From Polaromonas sp. (GTDB lineage: Bacteria; Pseudomonadota; Gammaproteobacteria; Burkholderiales; Burkholderiaceae): a stretch of DNA of 30,826 nt. The position numbers and the translations under genes were made by a program. Position 1 is the stretch's first letter; each line of letters begins with the position of its first letter. The notes below the pieces were generated by a model. The model worked only from the letters and a program-made list of their open reading frames with translations, did not search any database and was not told the origin of the DNA. The stretch lies in NCBI GenBank assembly GCA_013823505.1, contig PNMH01000046.1:1-30826 (forward strand). Reading direction: 5' to 3'. Below are positions 1 to 8,066 of this stretch, one piece after another.

Positions 1-119
1 GCGCCGCAGCCGAACTTGGTGCCGGTCATGCCCAGCGTGTCGCGCAGGGCCCAGAGGATGGGGGTGCCGGGGTCGACGTCGACCGTGTGGGTTTTGCCGT
101 TGACGTTGAGGGTGCTCAT
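1..119 (-). CDS. Molybdo-hydroxylase small [2Fe-2S] subunit, N-terminus only (isoquinoline 1-oxidoreductase alpha-like)
   Basis: The reverse strand from the ATG at 119 reads 39 codons and runs off the left edge of the window. It begins [17 protein letters not shown] and continues to [10 protein letters not shown]. This matches the plant-type ferredoxin fold at the start of the small subunit of xanthine-oxidase-family enzymes, where the first cluster cysteines follow a GTKFGCG stretch. The family passes electrons from a molybdenum cofactor subunit to an acceptor. IorA and aldehyde dehydrogenase small subunits are the closest by feel, but the substrate cannot be told from 39 residues. The gene is divergent from an AraC-type regulator, which may control it. 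Confidence 0.8.
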   Translation of the reverse strand, partial: MSTLNVNGKTHTVDVDPGTPILWALRDTLGMTGTKFGCG

Positions 120-250
120 GGGATCGGTTCTCCGTGGGGTGGGCGGGGATCTGCAAGGGATCGGTGACCGGAAGTGTCGGGGCGCGGCGCCGGATGTGTT
201 TGCCGTTTCCGATGCTTGTTTTGCCTTTTTCGATGTTTTTCCCTTGTCGG

Positions 251-1195
251 ATGATGCACCCGAATCCACCGGCGATACAGTCGGCCATGCCCATTGAAAC
301 CCTTGCGCAAGACATTGGCCGGATTGCCCGAATCGATGGCGACCACAGCACCGCCATTCCCCAGCTGTCGCTGCACCGGCGCAGCGGCAAGACCAACCCC
401 ATGCCGTGCATTTACGGCCTGGGTCTGGCGGTGGTGGCGCAGGGTGGCAAACAGGTCACCGTGGGCGAGCAGGTGCTGGACTACGGCATGGGTCAGTCGC
501 TGCTGATCACCGCCGACCTGCCCGTGGTGGCGCACGTCACGCGGGCCGACGTGGCCCGGCCGTTCATGTGCCTGTTCCTCGCGCTGGACGCGCGGGCCCT
601 GATGCAGCAGGCCGCCGAGATGGACTTGCCGCCCGTGCCGCGCGAAGAAGCCCCGCGCGCCCTTTCGCTGAACACGCTCGATGCGTCGCTGCTCGACGCC
701 GCCATCCGCCTCGTGCGCCTGCTGGACGAGCCCACGCTGGTGGCCTCGCTGGCGCCGCTGATCCAGCAGGAGATCATGGTGCGGCTGCTGTCCGGCCCGC
801 ACGGGCCTTATCTGCGCCAGCTGGTGTCGGCCGGTTCACCCAGCCACCAGATCGCCCAGGCCATGGCCTGGCTCACCCAGAACTTCGTGCACGACGTGCT
901 GATGGACGAACTCGCCGCGCGCGTGCACATGAGCCCGTCCACCTTCCGGCTGCACTTTCGCCATTTCACCGGCATGAGCCCGCTGCAGTACCAGAAGCAC
1001 CTGCGCCTGCAGCAGGCGCGCCACCTCATGCTCCACCAGGCGCTGGACGCGGGCAGCACGGCGGCTCGCGTGGGCTACGAGAGCGCTTCGCAGTTCAGCC
1101 GCGACTACAGCCGGCTGTTTGGCGCGCCGCCGCAGCGCGACATCAAGCGCATGCGGCACCAGCCCGCCGAGAGCACGGGCACTGTCGCGCACTGA
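251..1195 (+). CDS. AraC-family transcriptional regulator with AraC_N (cupin-like) domain
   Basis: From the ATG at 251 this is 314 residues. An alternative ATG at 287 (MPIETLAQ) gives 302, and neither has a clear Shine-Dalgarno. The first two thirds ([23 protein letters not shown] onward) resemble the AraC-type regulator N-terminal domain, PF06719. The C-terminal 100 residues hold the two helix-turn-helices, including [22 protein letters not shown] and later [20 protein letters not shown], the usual second HTH. Regulators of this subgroup often sit next to and activate dehydrogenase or oxidoreductase genes. Here the divergent neighbour is a molybdo-hydroxylase subunit across about 130 bp of shared promoter space, so control of that operon is the natural inference. 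The ligand is unknown. Confidence 0.88.
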   Translation: MMHPNPPAIQSAMPIETLAQDIGRIARIDGDHSTAIPQLSLHRRSGKTNPMPCIYGLGLAVVAQGGKQVTVGEQVLDYGMGQSLLITADLPVVAHVTRADVARPFMCLFLALDARALMQQAAEMDLPPVPREEAPRALSLNTLDASLLDAAIRLVRLLDEPTLVASLAPLIQQEIMVRLLSGPHGPYLRQLVSAGSPSHQIAQAMAWLTQNFVHDVLMDELAARVHMSPSTFRLHFRHFTGMSPLQYQKHLRLQQARHLMLHQALDAGSTAARVGYESASQFSRDYSRLFGAPPQRDIKRMRHQPAESTGTVAH

Positions 1196-1267
1196 ATACC
1201 ACGGCACCAGCCGGGCGGGCGGCCAGCGGTGTAGGCTCCGAGGCAACGCCGTTCGCACACCCACTCC

Positions 1268-2287
1268 ATGAAAGCCTGGTTCCTGAGTTTTTTTGCCAGC
1301 CAGGCCGCCGATCCGCAGCCGCAGCCGCAGCCGCAGCCCTTGCCGGCGGTGCAGCCGACCACTCCTGCCCCCATCGCCTTGCCCACCCAGGCATGGCAAC
1401 TCCGCCGCCCGATCTTTGATGGTGCCTTGCTGGCCTGGATGGTGCAGTGCGAACCCGATCCCGCAGACAGCCTCGGGGCTCGCGAGCAGCTGGTGTTGCA
1501 AGCCCTGGAGGCGCGCGCAGCCGACTCCACCGCCAATCTGTTGCCGCGAGCCGCCGGTGTTGTGCCGGCCTTGCTGGCGCGGCTTCGTTCGGACAGCAGC
1601 TCGCTCGGTGAGCTGGTCGAACACGTCTCGCGCGACCAGACGCTGGTGGCCGAGGTCGTGGCCATGTCCAACAGCGCCTTCTACCGCCGCGAGCGCCCCG
1701 TGGTGGAACTCGGCCATTCGATCCAGATGCTGGGTGTCGGGGGCTTGCGCGCAGCGATCGCCCGCGTGGTGCTCAAACCGATGCTGGACGGGCGCAGCGG
1801 GCCGCTGATCCGCCGCGCTGCGCCGCGCTTGTGGAAACACACCGGGTTCAAGACGCAGCTGGCCGCCGAAATCGCCCGCAGCCAGGGGCGTGACCCCTTC
1901 GATGCCTACCTGTTGGCCCTGCTGCACGACATGGCCTGGAGCTTGGTGCTGCGCGAACTCGATGGTGCGGCCAGCTGGCGCCTGAGCGCCCCCTTTGTGG
2001 CCGACATCGCCCTCTGGCGCGACCGCCTGGCCAGCCTGATTGCCCAGCAGTGGCGCCCCCACGGTCCCTGGGTGGCGGCCACCGCCGAACTGGCGCAACA
2101 GGGCCTGGGCGCCGCGTCGGACCCGGAGGTCCTGAACCTCTGCACCGCCGATCAACTGGCCTGGCTGCTGTGCGATCCGAACCGCGTGCGCGCCCGAACG
2201 CTGGCGGAGCCGTTGCTGGCGGCGGCTTTGCCGCCGGTGCGTGCGTGCTTCGACGAGCTGGACGCCACGAGCGCAGCGCCTCACTGA
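1268..2287 (+). CDS. HDOD domain protein
   Basis: 339 residues. After a low-complexity Pro-Gln stretch (residues about 17-24) and a Pro/Thr linker, residues from about 95 (LLPRAAGVVPALLARLRSDSSSLGELVEHVSRDQTLVAEVVAMSNSAFYRR split over two helices) form a HDOD domain. The later YLLALLHDMAW retains a histidine-aspartate pair reminiscent of HD hydrolases. HDOD proteins are regulatory and usually not catalytic. They are linked to signalling, stress and motility, but no partner domain (GGDEF, EAL or receiver) is present here. The start at 1268 lacks an obvious ribosome binding site and is followed by a T7 run at 1288-1294. The gene stands alone between an AraC regulator and a sulfur operon. Confidence 0.82.
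   Translation: MKAWFLSFFASQAADPQPQPQPQPLPAVQPTTPAPIALPTQAWQLRRPIFDGALLAWMVQCEPDPADSLGAREQLVLQALEARAADSTANLLPRAAGVVPALLARLRSDSSSLGELVEHVSRDQTLVAEVVAMSNSAFYRRERPVVELGHSIQMLGVGGLRAAIARVVLKPMLDGRSGPLIRRAAPRLWKHTGFKTQLAAEIARSQGRDPFDAYLLALLHDMAWSLVLRELDGAASWRLSAPFVADIALWRDRLASLIAQQWRPHGPWVAATAELAQQGLGAASDPEVLNLCTADQLAWLLCDPNRVRARTLAEPLLAAALPPVRACFDELDATSAAPH
1313..1336 (+). repeat. Four tandem CCGCAG hexamers inside the HDOD gene
   Basis: Four perfect CCGCAG copies encode a Pro-Gln repeat near the N-terminus. Because the unit is six bases, changes in copy number would keep the reading frame and only alter linker length. Confidence 0.9.
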
Positions 2288-2342
2288 GTTCGCCGAAGGC
2301 GCGCGGTGCGCCCGCCGTGCTCAAGCCACGCCAAACAATATA

Positions 2343-2371
2343 TTGACAGATAGATTGTCTTTGAATAGACT
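2343..2371 (+). promoter_or_regulatory. Sigma-70 promoter with overlapping candidate operator for the sulfur operon
   Basis: A perfect -35 TTGACA (2343-2348), a 17-bp spacer and TAGACT (2366-2371) as -10 lie 33 bp before the ArsR-family start. The spacer contains ATT (2354-2356) and GAAT (2363-2366) in inverted orientation, an AT-rich island in otherwise GC-rich DNA. BigR and SqrR repressors bind AT-rich inverted repeats of the ATTC-N8-GAAT kind, so self-repression by the first gene is inferred. The palindrome is imperfect. Confidence 0.6.
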
Positions 2372-2403
2372 GTGTGGCATCGACGAACCGGAGAAACCCC
2401 GCG

Positions 2404-2730
2404 ATGAAAAACGCCACCCTCGACCTTGAAGACATGCAGGCGTCCGCCGCTGAAGCCTGTCGGCTCATGAAAGTGCTGTCCAACCCGGACCGCTTGCTCA
2501 TCCTGTGCCAGCTCTCCCAGGGCGAACACCGGGTGGGTGAGCTGGAGGAGTTGCTCGGCATCGTGCAGCCCACGCTTTCGCAGCAGCTCACCGTGCTGCG
2601 TGAAGAAGCGCTGGTGAGCACGCGCCGCGACGGCAAGAACATCTATTACCTGCTGGACAGCCCGCGCGCGCTGGCCGTGATGCAGGTCCTTTACGCCCAG
2701 TTTTGCGGCACACCGAGGAAAAAATCATGA
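2404..2730 (+). CDS. ArsR-family dithiol sulfur sensor repressor (BigR/SqrR/YgaV-like)
   Basis: 108 residues with one winged helix. The core LMKVLSNPDRLLILCQLSQG and the recognition part QPTLSQQLTVLREEALVSTRRDGKNIYYLL follow E. coli YgaV and BigR closely. Cysteines 35 (ILC) and 101 (QFC) fall where BigR and SqrR carry the pair that forms a disulfide or tetrasulfide on exposure to hydrogen sulfide or persulfide, releasing DNA. Metal-site residues of ArsR/SmtB are not evident. GGAG at 2391-2394 serves as the ribosome site for ATG 2404. Its stop overlaps the next start as ATGA, so it is translationally coupled to the YeeE/YedE gene. Regulation of sulfur-compound uptake or detoxification is strongly implied by the operon. 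Confidence 0.88.
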   Translation: MKNATLDLEDMQASAAEACRLMKVLSNPDRLLILCQLSQGEHRVGELEELLGIVQPTLSQQLTVLREEALVSTRRDGKNIYYLLDSPRALAVMQVLYAQFCGTPRKKS

Positions 2731-3164
2731 CCATCGATTGGGCCAACTTCACCCCCTGGGCCTCGTTGTCCGGCGGCATTCTGCTGGGCGTGGCCTCGGC
2801 GGTCTTCATCCTGGTCAACGGCCGGGTGTTGGGCATCAGCGGCATCCTGGGCGGCCTGCTCACGCCGAAGTCCGGCGATGCCGGCTGGCGCATCGCCTTC
2901 CTGCTGGGCATGCTGGCCGCGCCGCTCGTGTACGGCTTGCTCGCACCGGCCGGATTCGTCAAGGCGCCCACCATCGACGCGGGGTTTGCCACCATCGTGG
3001 CCGCCGGTCTGCTGGTCGGCCTGGGCACGCGCTACGGCTCCGGCTGCACCAGCGGTCACGGCGTGTGCGGTCTCTCGCGCCTGTCGCCGCGCTCCCTGGT
3101 GGCCACGCTGGCCTTCATGGGCGCAGGCTTTGCCATGGTCTTCGTGGTTCGCCACGTTCTTTGA
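2727..3164 (+). CDS. YeeE/YedE family membrane protein, first half-transporter (PmpA-like)
   Basis: 145 residues with four hydrophobic segments. The signature [20 protein letters not shown] (residues 101-120) holds Cys107 and Cys114, conserved in the YeeE/YedE sulfur-transport family, in which cysteines handle thiosulfate or other sulfane sulfur. Full-length YeeE is about 350 residues. This gene and the next are the two-gene split form. GAGGAA at 2715-2720 is its ribosome site, inside the end of the ArsR gene. The product acts in the inner membrane and likely pairs with the next protein. The exact substrate (thiosulfate, sulfide or persulfide) is not decided by sequence. Confidence 0.88.
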   Translation: MTIDWANFTPWASLSGGILLGVASAVFILVNGRVLGISGILGGLLTPKSGDAGWRIAFLLGMLAAPLVYGLLAPAGFVKAPTIDAGFATIVAAGLLVGLGTRYGSGCTSGHGVCGLSRLSPRSLVATLAFMGAGFAMVFVVRHVL

Positions 3165-3174
3165 GGAACCACCC

Positions 3175-3609
3175 ATGAACCGCATCACCGAATTTTTCGT
3201 TGGCCTGCTCTTTGGCCTGGGGCTGTTGCTCTCCGGCATGACCGACCCGGCCAAGGTGCTGGGCTTCCTGGACCTGTTCGGCACCTGGGACCCGTCGCTG
3301 GCCTTCGTCATGGGTGGCGCCATCGCCGTGGGTTTCTTCGCCTTTGCGCTGGCCCGCAAACGCACCACCAACTTCCTCGGCGGCGCCTTGCACCTCCCGA
3401 AGGCCACCCAGATCGACAAGCGCCTGGTGCTCGGCGGTCTGACCTTTGGCGCGGGCTGGGGTCTGGCCGGTTTCTGTCCCGGTCCGGGCATCGTGTCCAT
3501 GGCCTCGGGCGAGGTGAAGGCGGCGGTGTTCGTGGCGGCCATGGTGGTGGGCATGGTGCTGTACGAGGTGGCCGAGCGCACCTTGCACAGCCCGAAGGCC
3601 GCTCACTGA
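3175..3609 (+). CDS. DUF6691 / YeeE-YedE second half-transporter (PmpB-like)
   Basis: 144 residues, four hydrophobic segments. [21 protein letters not shown] with GMTDPAKV at the start and [13 protein letters not shown] (Cys101) near residue 100 are typical of the DUF6691 partner of split YeeE/YedE pairs. GAGGAA at 3163-3168 precedes ATG 3175, 10 bp after the previous stop. It most likely forms one transporter with the product of the gene before it. The single conserved cysteine in the second half complements the two in the first. Confidence 0.88.
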   Translation: MNRITEFFVGLLFGLGLLLSGMTDPAKVLGFLDLFGTWDPSLAFVMGGAIAVGFFAFALARKRTTNFLGGALHLPKATQIDKRLVLGGLTFGAGWGLAGFCPGPGIVSMASGEVKAAVFVAAMVVGMVLYEVAERTLHSPKAAH

Positions 3610-3619
3610 CACCACACAC

Positions 3620-5350
3620 ATGACCACCCCCTGGCGCCAATGGTTGCCCTCACTGCCCGTGCTGCAGTGGGGCCGCCAGTACAACCGCGACATGCTGCTT
3701 GGCGACGGTGTGGCGGCGCTCATCGTCACCGTCATGCTGATTCCCCAGAGCCTGGCCTACGCCATGCTCGCCGGCCTGCCGCCCGAGGTGGGGCTCTACG
3801 CCAGCGTTGCGCCGCTGCTGCTCTACGCCGTGTTCGGCACCAGCCGCGTGCTCGCCGTGGGGCCGGTGGCGGTGGTCTCGCTCATGACCGCTGCGGCCAT
3901 TGGTCAACACGCCGCCGCTGGCACGCCTGAATACTGGGCGGTGGCGATCACGCTGGCCTTTCTCTCCGGCGCCTTGTTGCTGCTCATGGGTGTGCTGCGG
4001 CTGGGTTTTCTCGCCAACTTTCTGAGTCACCCGGTCATCTCGGGGTTCATCTCGGCGTCGGGCTTGTTGATCGCAGCGAGCCAGCTCAAGACCCTGATGG
4101 GCGTGAAGGCCGAAGGCCACAACCTGCTCGAACTCGGCCAGTCGCTGATGGCGCAGTTGGGCCGCACCCACCTGCTCACGCTGGCCATCGGCGTCCTCAC
4201 CGTGGCGTTTCTGTTCTGGGTGCGCAGCGGCCTCAAGCCCCTGCTCGTGCGACTCGGGTTTCCAGCGCGTGCGGCCGATGTCATCGCCAAGACCGGGCCG
4301 GTGGCGGCCATCGTGGTCACCGCCGGGCTCACCTGGGCCCTGCAGTGGCAGGGCCAGGGCGTGAAGATCGTGGGCACGGTGCCGCAGGGCCTGCCACCGC
4401 TGACCTTGCCACTCTTCGACCTGGGTCTTTGGCAGTCGCTGCTGGTGCCCGCGCTGCTCATCAGCGTGGTGGGGTTTGTAGAGTCGGTGTCGGTCGGGCA
4501 GACGCTGGCGGCCAAGCGGCGCCAGCGCATCGTGCCCGACCAGGAGCTGGTGGCATTGGGCGCCAGCAACCTGGGTGCGGCCTTCACCGGCGGCTTCCCG
4601 GTCACCGGGGGATTTGCACGCTCGGTGGTCAATTTCGACGCGGGAGCGCAGACCCCAGCGGCCGGCGTGTTCACCGCCATCGGCATCACGTTGGCCTCGC
4701 TCTTTCTCACGCCCGCGCTCTATTACCTGCCGCAGGCCACGCTGGCCGCCACCATCGTAGTGGCCGTGCTCTCGCTGGTGGATTTCAGCATCTTTCGCAA
4801 GACCTGGGCCTATTCCAAGGCCGACTTTGCCGCTGTACTGGCCACCCTGCTGGTCACGCTGTTGCAAGGCGTGGAGCTCGGTCTGGTGGTGGGGGTGGCG
4901 GTGTCGCTGGCGCTGTACCTGTACCGCACCAGCCGCCCGCACATGGCCGAAGTGGGGCGGGTGCCGGGCACCGAACATTTCCGCAACGTGCTGCGCCACG
5001 CGGTGGCGGTCAGCCCGCAGGTGCTGGGTCTGCGGGTCGATGAGAGCCTGTACTTTGCCAACTCGCGCGCGCTCGAAGACCGCATCAACGATGCCGTGGC
5101 TTCGCGCCCGGCGCTCAAACACGTGGTGTTGCAGTGCTCGGCCATCAACGACATCGACGCCAGTGCGCTGGAGAGCCTGGAGGCGATCAACCTGCGGCTG
5201 CGCGATGCCGGTGTGCGGCTGCACTTGAGCGAGGTCAAGGGGCCTGTGATGGACCGCCTGAAGTCCACCCACTTCCTGCACGACCTCGGCGGCGAGGTGT
5301 TCCTGACGCACCACCAGGCGATCCGCCAGCTCGCGCCCGACACGGCCTGA
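3620..5350 (+). CDS. SulP-family inorganic anion transporter with C-terminal STAS domain
   Basis: 576 residues. The N-terminal 420 residues hold the multi-span SLC26/SulP core, opening with MLIPQSLAYAMLAGLPPEVGLYAS, the family signature. A cytoplasmic STAS domain follows (about residues 450-565, including LQCSAINDIDASALESL). SulP proteins carry sulfate, bicarbonate or other anions across the inner membrane. It starts 10 bp after the DUF6691 gene in the same direction, so it is probably the last gene of the sulfur operon, with sulfate or a related oxyanion as likely cargo. Many bacterial SulP proteins are bicarbonate transporters, so the substrate remains an inference from context. Confidence 0.9.
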   Translation: MTTPWRQWLPSLPVLQWGRQYNRDMLLGDGVAALIVTVMLIPQSLAYAMLAGLPPEVGLYASVAPLLLYAVFGTSRVLAVGPVAVVSLMTAAAIGQHAAAGTPEYWAVAITLAFLSGALLLLMGVLRLGFLANFLSHPVISGFISASGLLIAASQLKTLMGVKAEGHNLLELGQSLMAQLGRTHLLTLAIGVLTVAFLFWVRSGLKPLLVRLGFPARAADVIAKTGPVAAIVVTAGLTWALQWQGQGVKIVGTVPQGLPPLTLPLFDLGLWQSLLVPALLISVVGFVESVSVGQTLAAKRRQRIVPDQELVALGASNLGAAFTGGFPVTGGFARSVVNFDAGAQTPAAGVFTAIGITLASLFLTPALYYLPQATLAATIVVAVLSLVDFSIFRKTWAYSKADFAAVLATLLVTLLQGVELGLVVGVAVSLALYLYRTSRPHMAEVGRVPGTEHFRNVLRHAVAVSPQVLGLRVDESLYFANSRALEDRINDAVASRPALKHVVLQCSAINDIDASALESLEAINLRLRDAGVRLHLSEVKGPVMDRLKSTHFLHDLGGEVFLTHHQAIRQLAPDTA

Positions 5351-5616
5351 ATGCGGCCCACCTTGGGCGCTGTTGCCACAGGCCCGAGGGTGGTGGTGCA
5401 GGGTTGAATCGACTTTCAACGCACCCGATGGCGGGCGCCCTTTTCGGGGTCTTGATGCGGGGCTGGGGCCGCCTCGAACCGGTCATTCATGAGCCACTGA
5501 CTTCTCGGACCCAGCGGTCTCTTTCAGAGCTGGCTGGCGTTGCCAGGCAGCCGGTACGACCTCGACGACCGCGCGTCTGCTGACCTCGGCCCATTCGGCT
5601 TGGACTTGCCTGCGGC
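5351..5616. other. Convergent intergenic region without a recognisable gene
   Basis: 266 bp lie between the SulP stop and the Gre-like stop. A short hairpin, CTGGC-GTT-GCCAG (5534-5546), is present, but neither side has a T run, so a classical terminator cannot be claimed. No reading frame here resembles a protein. Confidence 0.5.
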
Positions 5617-6099
5617 TCAACGAACCCGCAGCACCTCAAACCGCTCTTGCATGGGAGCGACCTGTATCGAGACCTCATCACCTTCGCATTTTCCGAGCAT
5701 GGCCTTGCCCAAAGGGGCGCCGCTGCTGATGACTTGCACGACCTGAGTTCCGCTGACCAGCTTCATGCTGCCCCCGTCCGGGCCGAGAAAGAACAGTTGC
5801 TGTTTGTCGTTGGAATCGACCAGGCAGACCAGCGCGCCGAGCTCAATACCTTTGCTGGCGTCGTAGGGCGGGGGTCGGAATTGGCGCCAATGGGTCATCG
5901 CCTGGCGGATGGCTTCGGCGCGCCGAGCCTGGCCGGTGGCCAGGTAGGCGGCTTCGAGCCCCAAGGTGTCGTATTTGTTTTCGGCGATGTTCTCTTCGTG
6001 GGTCGCCGTTTCATGGGCCGCTCGCACTGCCTGTTCGGTTTGCAGCAGGTCTTCGGCGAGCCGTTCCAGCACCTGCTGCTGCAGCAAGGATTTATCCAT
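5617..6099 (-). CDS. GreA/GreB-family transcription elongation factor homologue
   Basis: 160 residues from the ATG at 6099; a TTG two codons upstream is less likely. The C-terminal half, with the SGAPLGKAMLGKCEGDEVSIQV stretch split around residue 135, is the FKBP-like GreA/GreB C-terminal domain. The N-terminal half is helical and carries THEENIAENKYDTLGLEAAYLA, which resembles the acidic hairpin tip region of Gre factors (DLSENAEYHAA in GreA) but is not the same. This proteobacterial subfamily is distinct from canonical GreA and GreB. Acting in the RNA polymerase secondary channel is inferred. It converges on the SulP gene and has no operon partner. Confidence 0.8.
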   Translation of the reverse strand: MDKSLLQQQVLERLAEDLLQTEQAVRAAHETATHEENIAENKYDTLGLEAAYLATGQARRAEAIRQAMTHWRQFRPPPYDASKGIELGALVCLVDSNDKQQLFFLGPDGGSMKLVSGTQVVQVISSGAPLGKAMLGKCEGDEVSIQVAPMQERFEVLRVR

Positions 6100-6312
6100 G
6101 ATCAAAGGTCGGCATCTCGAACAAGTGGCGGGGGGCAGGCTTGGATGATGAAGGGACCCACCCCTTCGACGCTTCTGTTGGCTGCAGGTGAACTTCGGCC
6201 ATGGTCTTCTTCAAACGCCGTTCGGCGCTGGGTGTCGAACCGCAGCAGGCCGTGTTGAGCGGTCATGCACAACACATCATGGAGCTTTCGGCCAGCACAG
6301 GTATCCAGCGGA

Positions 6313-6798
6313 TCATTCAACACTGCTTGCCGGACGCTCCAGCGCCGCGAGCAGCCGCTGGCTGGCCTCCGACATCGCCGCGTGCACGTTCGCCAGGTCG
6401 CCCGGCGTCGCCCCCGCGGTCATCAGCGTCACCACCTCGACCTGCACGGCTGCGGTGCGTTCGGCCATCCGGGAACCCGATGGCGTCAGCACGAGGCGCT
6501 TCACACGCCCGTCGGCCGGATCGGCTTCACGCTTGACCCAGCCGCGTGACGCCAGCTCGCCGAGCAGGTGGCTGATGTGGCTCTTGGCAGTGAAGCAACG
6601 CGCCGCCAGCGCCTGCTGGCTCAACCCCGGCTCGCGCCGCAAGTTCATCAGTATCTCGTGGTCGGCCGTGCGCACCCCGATTGCGCCCAGCCGCAGGGCC
6701 AGCAGCTCGCTGCACAGGTGATAGGCCCGCACGACCGTTAACCAGCTGCGGGTGGCTTCGTCCTCTTTGGTTCTTCGATCGCGAAGAGGTGTTTTCAT
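6313..6798 (-). CDS. MarR-family transcriptional regulator
   Basis: 161 residues from the ATG at 6798. The winged helix is clear: LSQQALAARCFTAKSHISHLLGELASRGWVKREADPADGRVKRLVLTPSG (read in segments) is the MarR recognition helix and wing with the DxRxxR-like DGRVKR. The flanking helices would form the dimer interface. Members usually repress a divergent gene and respond to phenolic or oxidant ligands. Here a divergent membrane-protein frame starts 66 bp away, and a repeated TTGTTCGGA motif lies between. Upstream in-frame codons exist, but MKTPLRD is the best-supported start. Confidence 0.87.
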   Translation of the reverse strand: MKTPLRDRRTKEDEATRSWLTVVRAYHLCSELLALRLGAIGVRTADHEILMNLRREPGLSQQALAARCFTAKSHISHLLGELASRGWVKREADPADGRVKRLVLTPSGSRMAERTAAVQVEVVTLMTAGATPGDLANVHAAMSEASQRLLAALERPASSVE

Positions 6799-6811
6799 GG
6801 TGGCTTGCAAC

Positions 6812-6843
6812 TTGTTCGGATGCGGACTACATTGTTCGGAACA
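6812..6843. promoter_or_regulatory. Candidate MarR operator: TTGTTCGGA direct repeat plus TGTTCGGAACA palindrome
   Basis: TTGTTCGGA occurs at 6812-6820 and 6832-6840, exactly 20 bp apart (about two helical turns). The second copy extends into the palindrome TGTTC-G-GAACA (6833-6843). The site lies between the divergent MarR gene and a membrane-protein gene, where a MarR dimer would block both promoters. The binding role is inferred. Confidence 0.55.
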
Positions 6844-6863
6844 GAACCATTTTAGGAGCCTTG

Positions 6864-7321
6864 ATGAAACTCTGGTTGCGCCGGGTCTGGGCGCTGCTGC
6901 GGGCCTCCCGGCTCTCCCGGATGGCGCTTGGCGACACCATCGAACGACGCTTGCGTGTCTGGCGTGCATCGCCCTGGGCGCTTCAGCCTTTCGGTTCATG
7001 GGTGCCGGTGAGCGAATGGCGCGCGCGGTAGAAGCGGGCCGGATCCAGCCCGTTCTGATCACATTGGGCATCGCAGCGGTGCTGGCAGTTTGGTCTGCCT
7101 ACGCGCTGTCTGTGGTCGGGCATGTGGAGCCACTGCCTCTGAGGCGGCCCGCACTGGTCTGCATCAGCGCCGTCCTTTTGATCCGCGCGACCTGCTACCC
7201 GATGCTCAGGCAGACGTTCCCGGAGAACTCGAAAACCTTCTGGTGGGTGTCATCGGGCATCTGCCTGGCCATGGGTGCGCTGTATGCGTGGGGCACCGCG
7301 CTGGCATGGTCGCGCTTGTAG
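6864..7321 (+). pseudogene. Small membrane protein gene with a broken reading frame
   Basis: A good ribosome site (AGGAG, 6855-6859) precedes ATG 6864. That frame stops at 7031 after 55 residues, ending in non-membrane-like sequence. From about 6950 a different frame (one base back) reads a convincing membrane protein to 7321: TLACLACIALGASAFRFMG, then a helix around LGIAAVLAVWSAYALSVVG, then PALVCISAVLLI and ISGICLAMGALYAWG-like segments, roughly four spans. Joining the two near 6941-6960 gives one protein of about 150 residues. The simplest explanation is a one-base deletion or a sequencing error. The second frame lacks its own well-placed start (first ATG at 6998, no ribosome site). Function is unknown. 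It is probably controlled by the divergent MarR protein. Confidence 0.5.
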
Positions 7322-7429
7322 GAAGTAGCGAGCACTCCCTCAAGGCGGTCGTTGAGCATGGGCACCAGTGCCAGAAGCCTTGGTGCACAGCGTTTGCTGG
7401 CGTGTTCTTCTCACGCGTTCCAAATGAAA

Positions 7430-7466
7430 CGGGCGGGCTCCCCAGGGAGTCCGCCCGTGTTTTTTT
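7430..7466 (+). terminator. Rho-independent terminator, probably bidirectional
   Basis: CGGGCGG-GCTCCC pairs with GGGAGT-CCGCCCG (7430-7457) and is followed by T7 at 7460-7466. Read on the minus strand the stem is preceded by A7 and followed by a T-rich stretch, so it can end both the fasciclin transcript (stop at 7475) and the transcript coming from 6864. Confidence 0.85.
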
Positions 7467-7474
7467 GAAGCCGC

Positions 7475-8026
7475 TTACTTCGGCAGCATCACCTTGTCGA
7501 TGACGTGGATCACGCCGTTGGACTGGTACACATCGGCGATGGTCACGGTGGCAACACCGCCTTTTTCATCGGTCACGGTGACCTTGCCACCAGCCGACTT
7601 GGCAACGAGCGTGCCGCCAGCCACGGTCTTGATCGATGCCATGCCTTTGCCGTCGGCAATCATCTTGCTGATCGCCGCAGCGTCGAACTTGCCCGAGACC
7701 ACGTGGTAGGTGAGGATGCCGCTGAGCATGCCCTTGTTTTCCGGCTTGAGCAGGGTGTCCACGGTGCCGGCGGGCAGTGCCGCAAACGCCGCGTTGGTGG
7801 GCGCGAACACCGTGAAGGGGCCAGCCGACTTGAGGGTGTCCACCAGGCCCGCAGCCTTGACAGCGGCCACCAGCGTGGTGTGGTCCTTCGAATTGACTGC
7901 GTTGTCGATGATGTCCTTGCTGGCCAGCATGGGCGCGCCGCCCACCATCACCTGCGCGAAAGCACCGATGGAGGCCGTGCCGATGGCCAGGGCCAGAACA
8001 GTTTTGCTGAGGGTTTGTTTGATCAT
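7475..8026 (-). CDS. Secreted fasciclin (FAS1) domain protein
   Basis: 183 residues. Residues 1-24 are a signal peptide ending AFAQ. Residues about 40-180 form one FAS1 domain with its usual blocks: FTVFAPTNAAFAALP, LTYHVVSGKFDA and NGVIHVIDKVMLPK. FAS1 proteins are extracytoplasmic and linked to adhesion or envelope stress; no enzyme activity is known for this type. AAGGAGA five bases before the ATG at 8026 gives a very strong translation signal, which suggests high expression. It is monocistronic, with a terminator just downstream and a possible ECF-type promoter upstream. Confidence 0.92.
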   Translation of the reverse strand: MIKQTLSKTVLALAIGTASIGAFAQVMVGGAPMLASKDIIDNAVNSKDHTTLVAAVKAAGLVDTLKSAGPFTVFAPTNAAFAALPAGTVDTLLKPENKGMLSGILTYHVVSGKFDAAAISKMIADGKGMASIKTVAGGTLVAKSAGGKVTVTDEKGGVATVTIADVYQSNGVIHVIDKVMLPK

Positions 8027-8066
8027 GAAATCTCCTTGGGTTGCAGCCTGAACAGTGGCTGTAGGA

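Noticed and set aside
836..2284. Long minus-strand open frame (482 codons) opposite the AraC and HDOD genes
   Set aside because: It is antisense to two well-supported genes, is rich in Arg, His, Gln and Gly, and has no recognisable domain; such frames are common in high-GC DNA.
3650..5419. 589-codon minus-strand frame opposite the SulP gene
   Set aside because: The SulP protein with its signatures is clearly the coding strand; the antisense product is His/Gln/Arg-rich without domains.
5534..5546. Hairpin CTGGC-GTT-GCCAG as terminator for SulP or the Gre-like gene
   Set aside because: The stem is short and no T run follows on either strand.
5487..5681. 64-codon minus-strand frame after the Gre-like gene
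   Set aside because: Arg/Ser/Gly-rich, overlaps the Gre-like gene, and has no supporting start signal.
6102..6323. 73-codon minus-strand frame between the MarR and Gre-like genes
   Set aside because: No ribosome site, no hydrophobic or domain-like pattern; it overlaps the end of the MarR gene.
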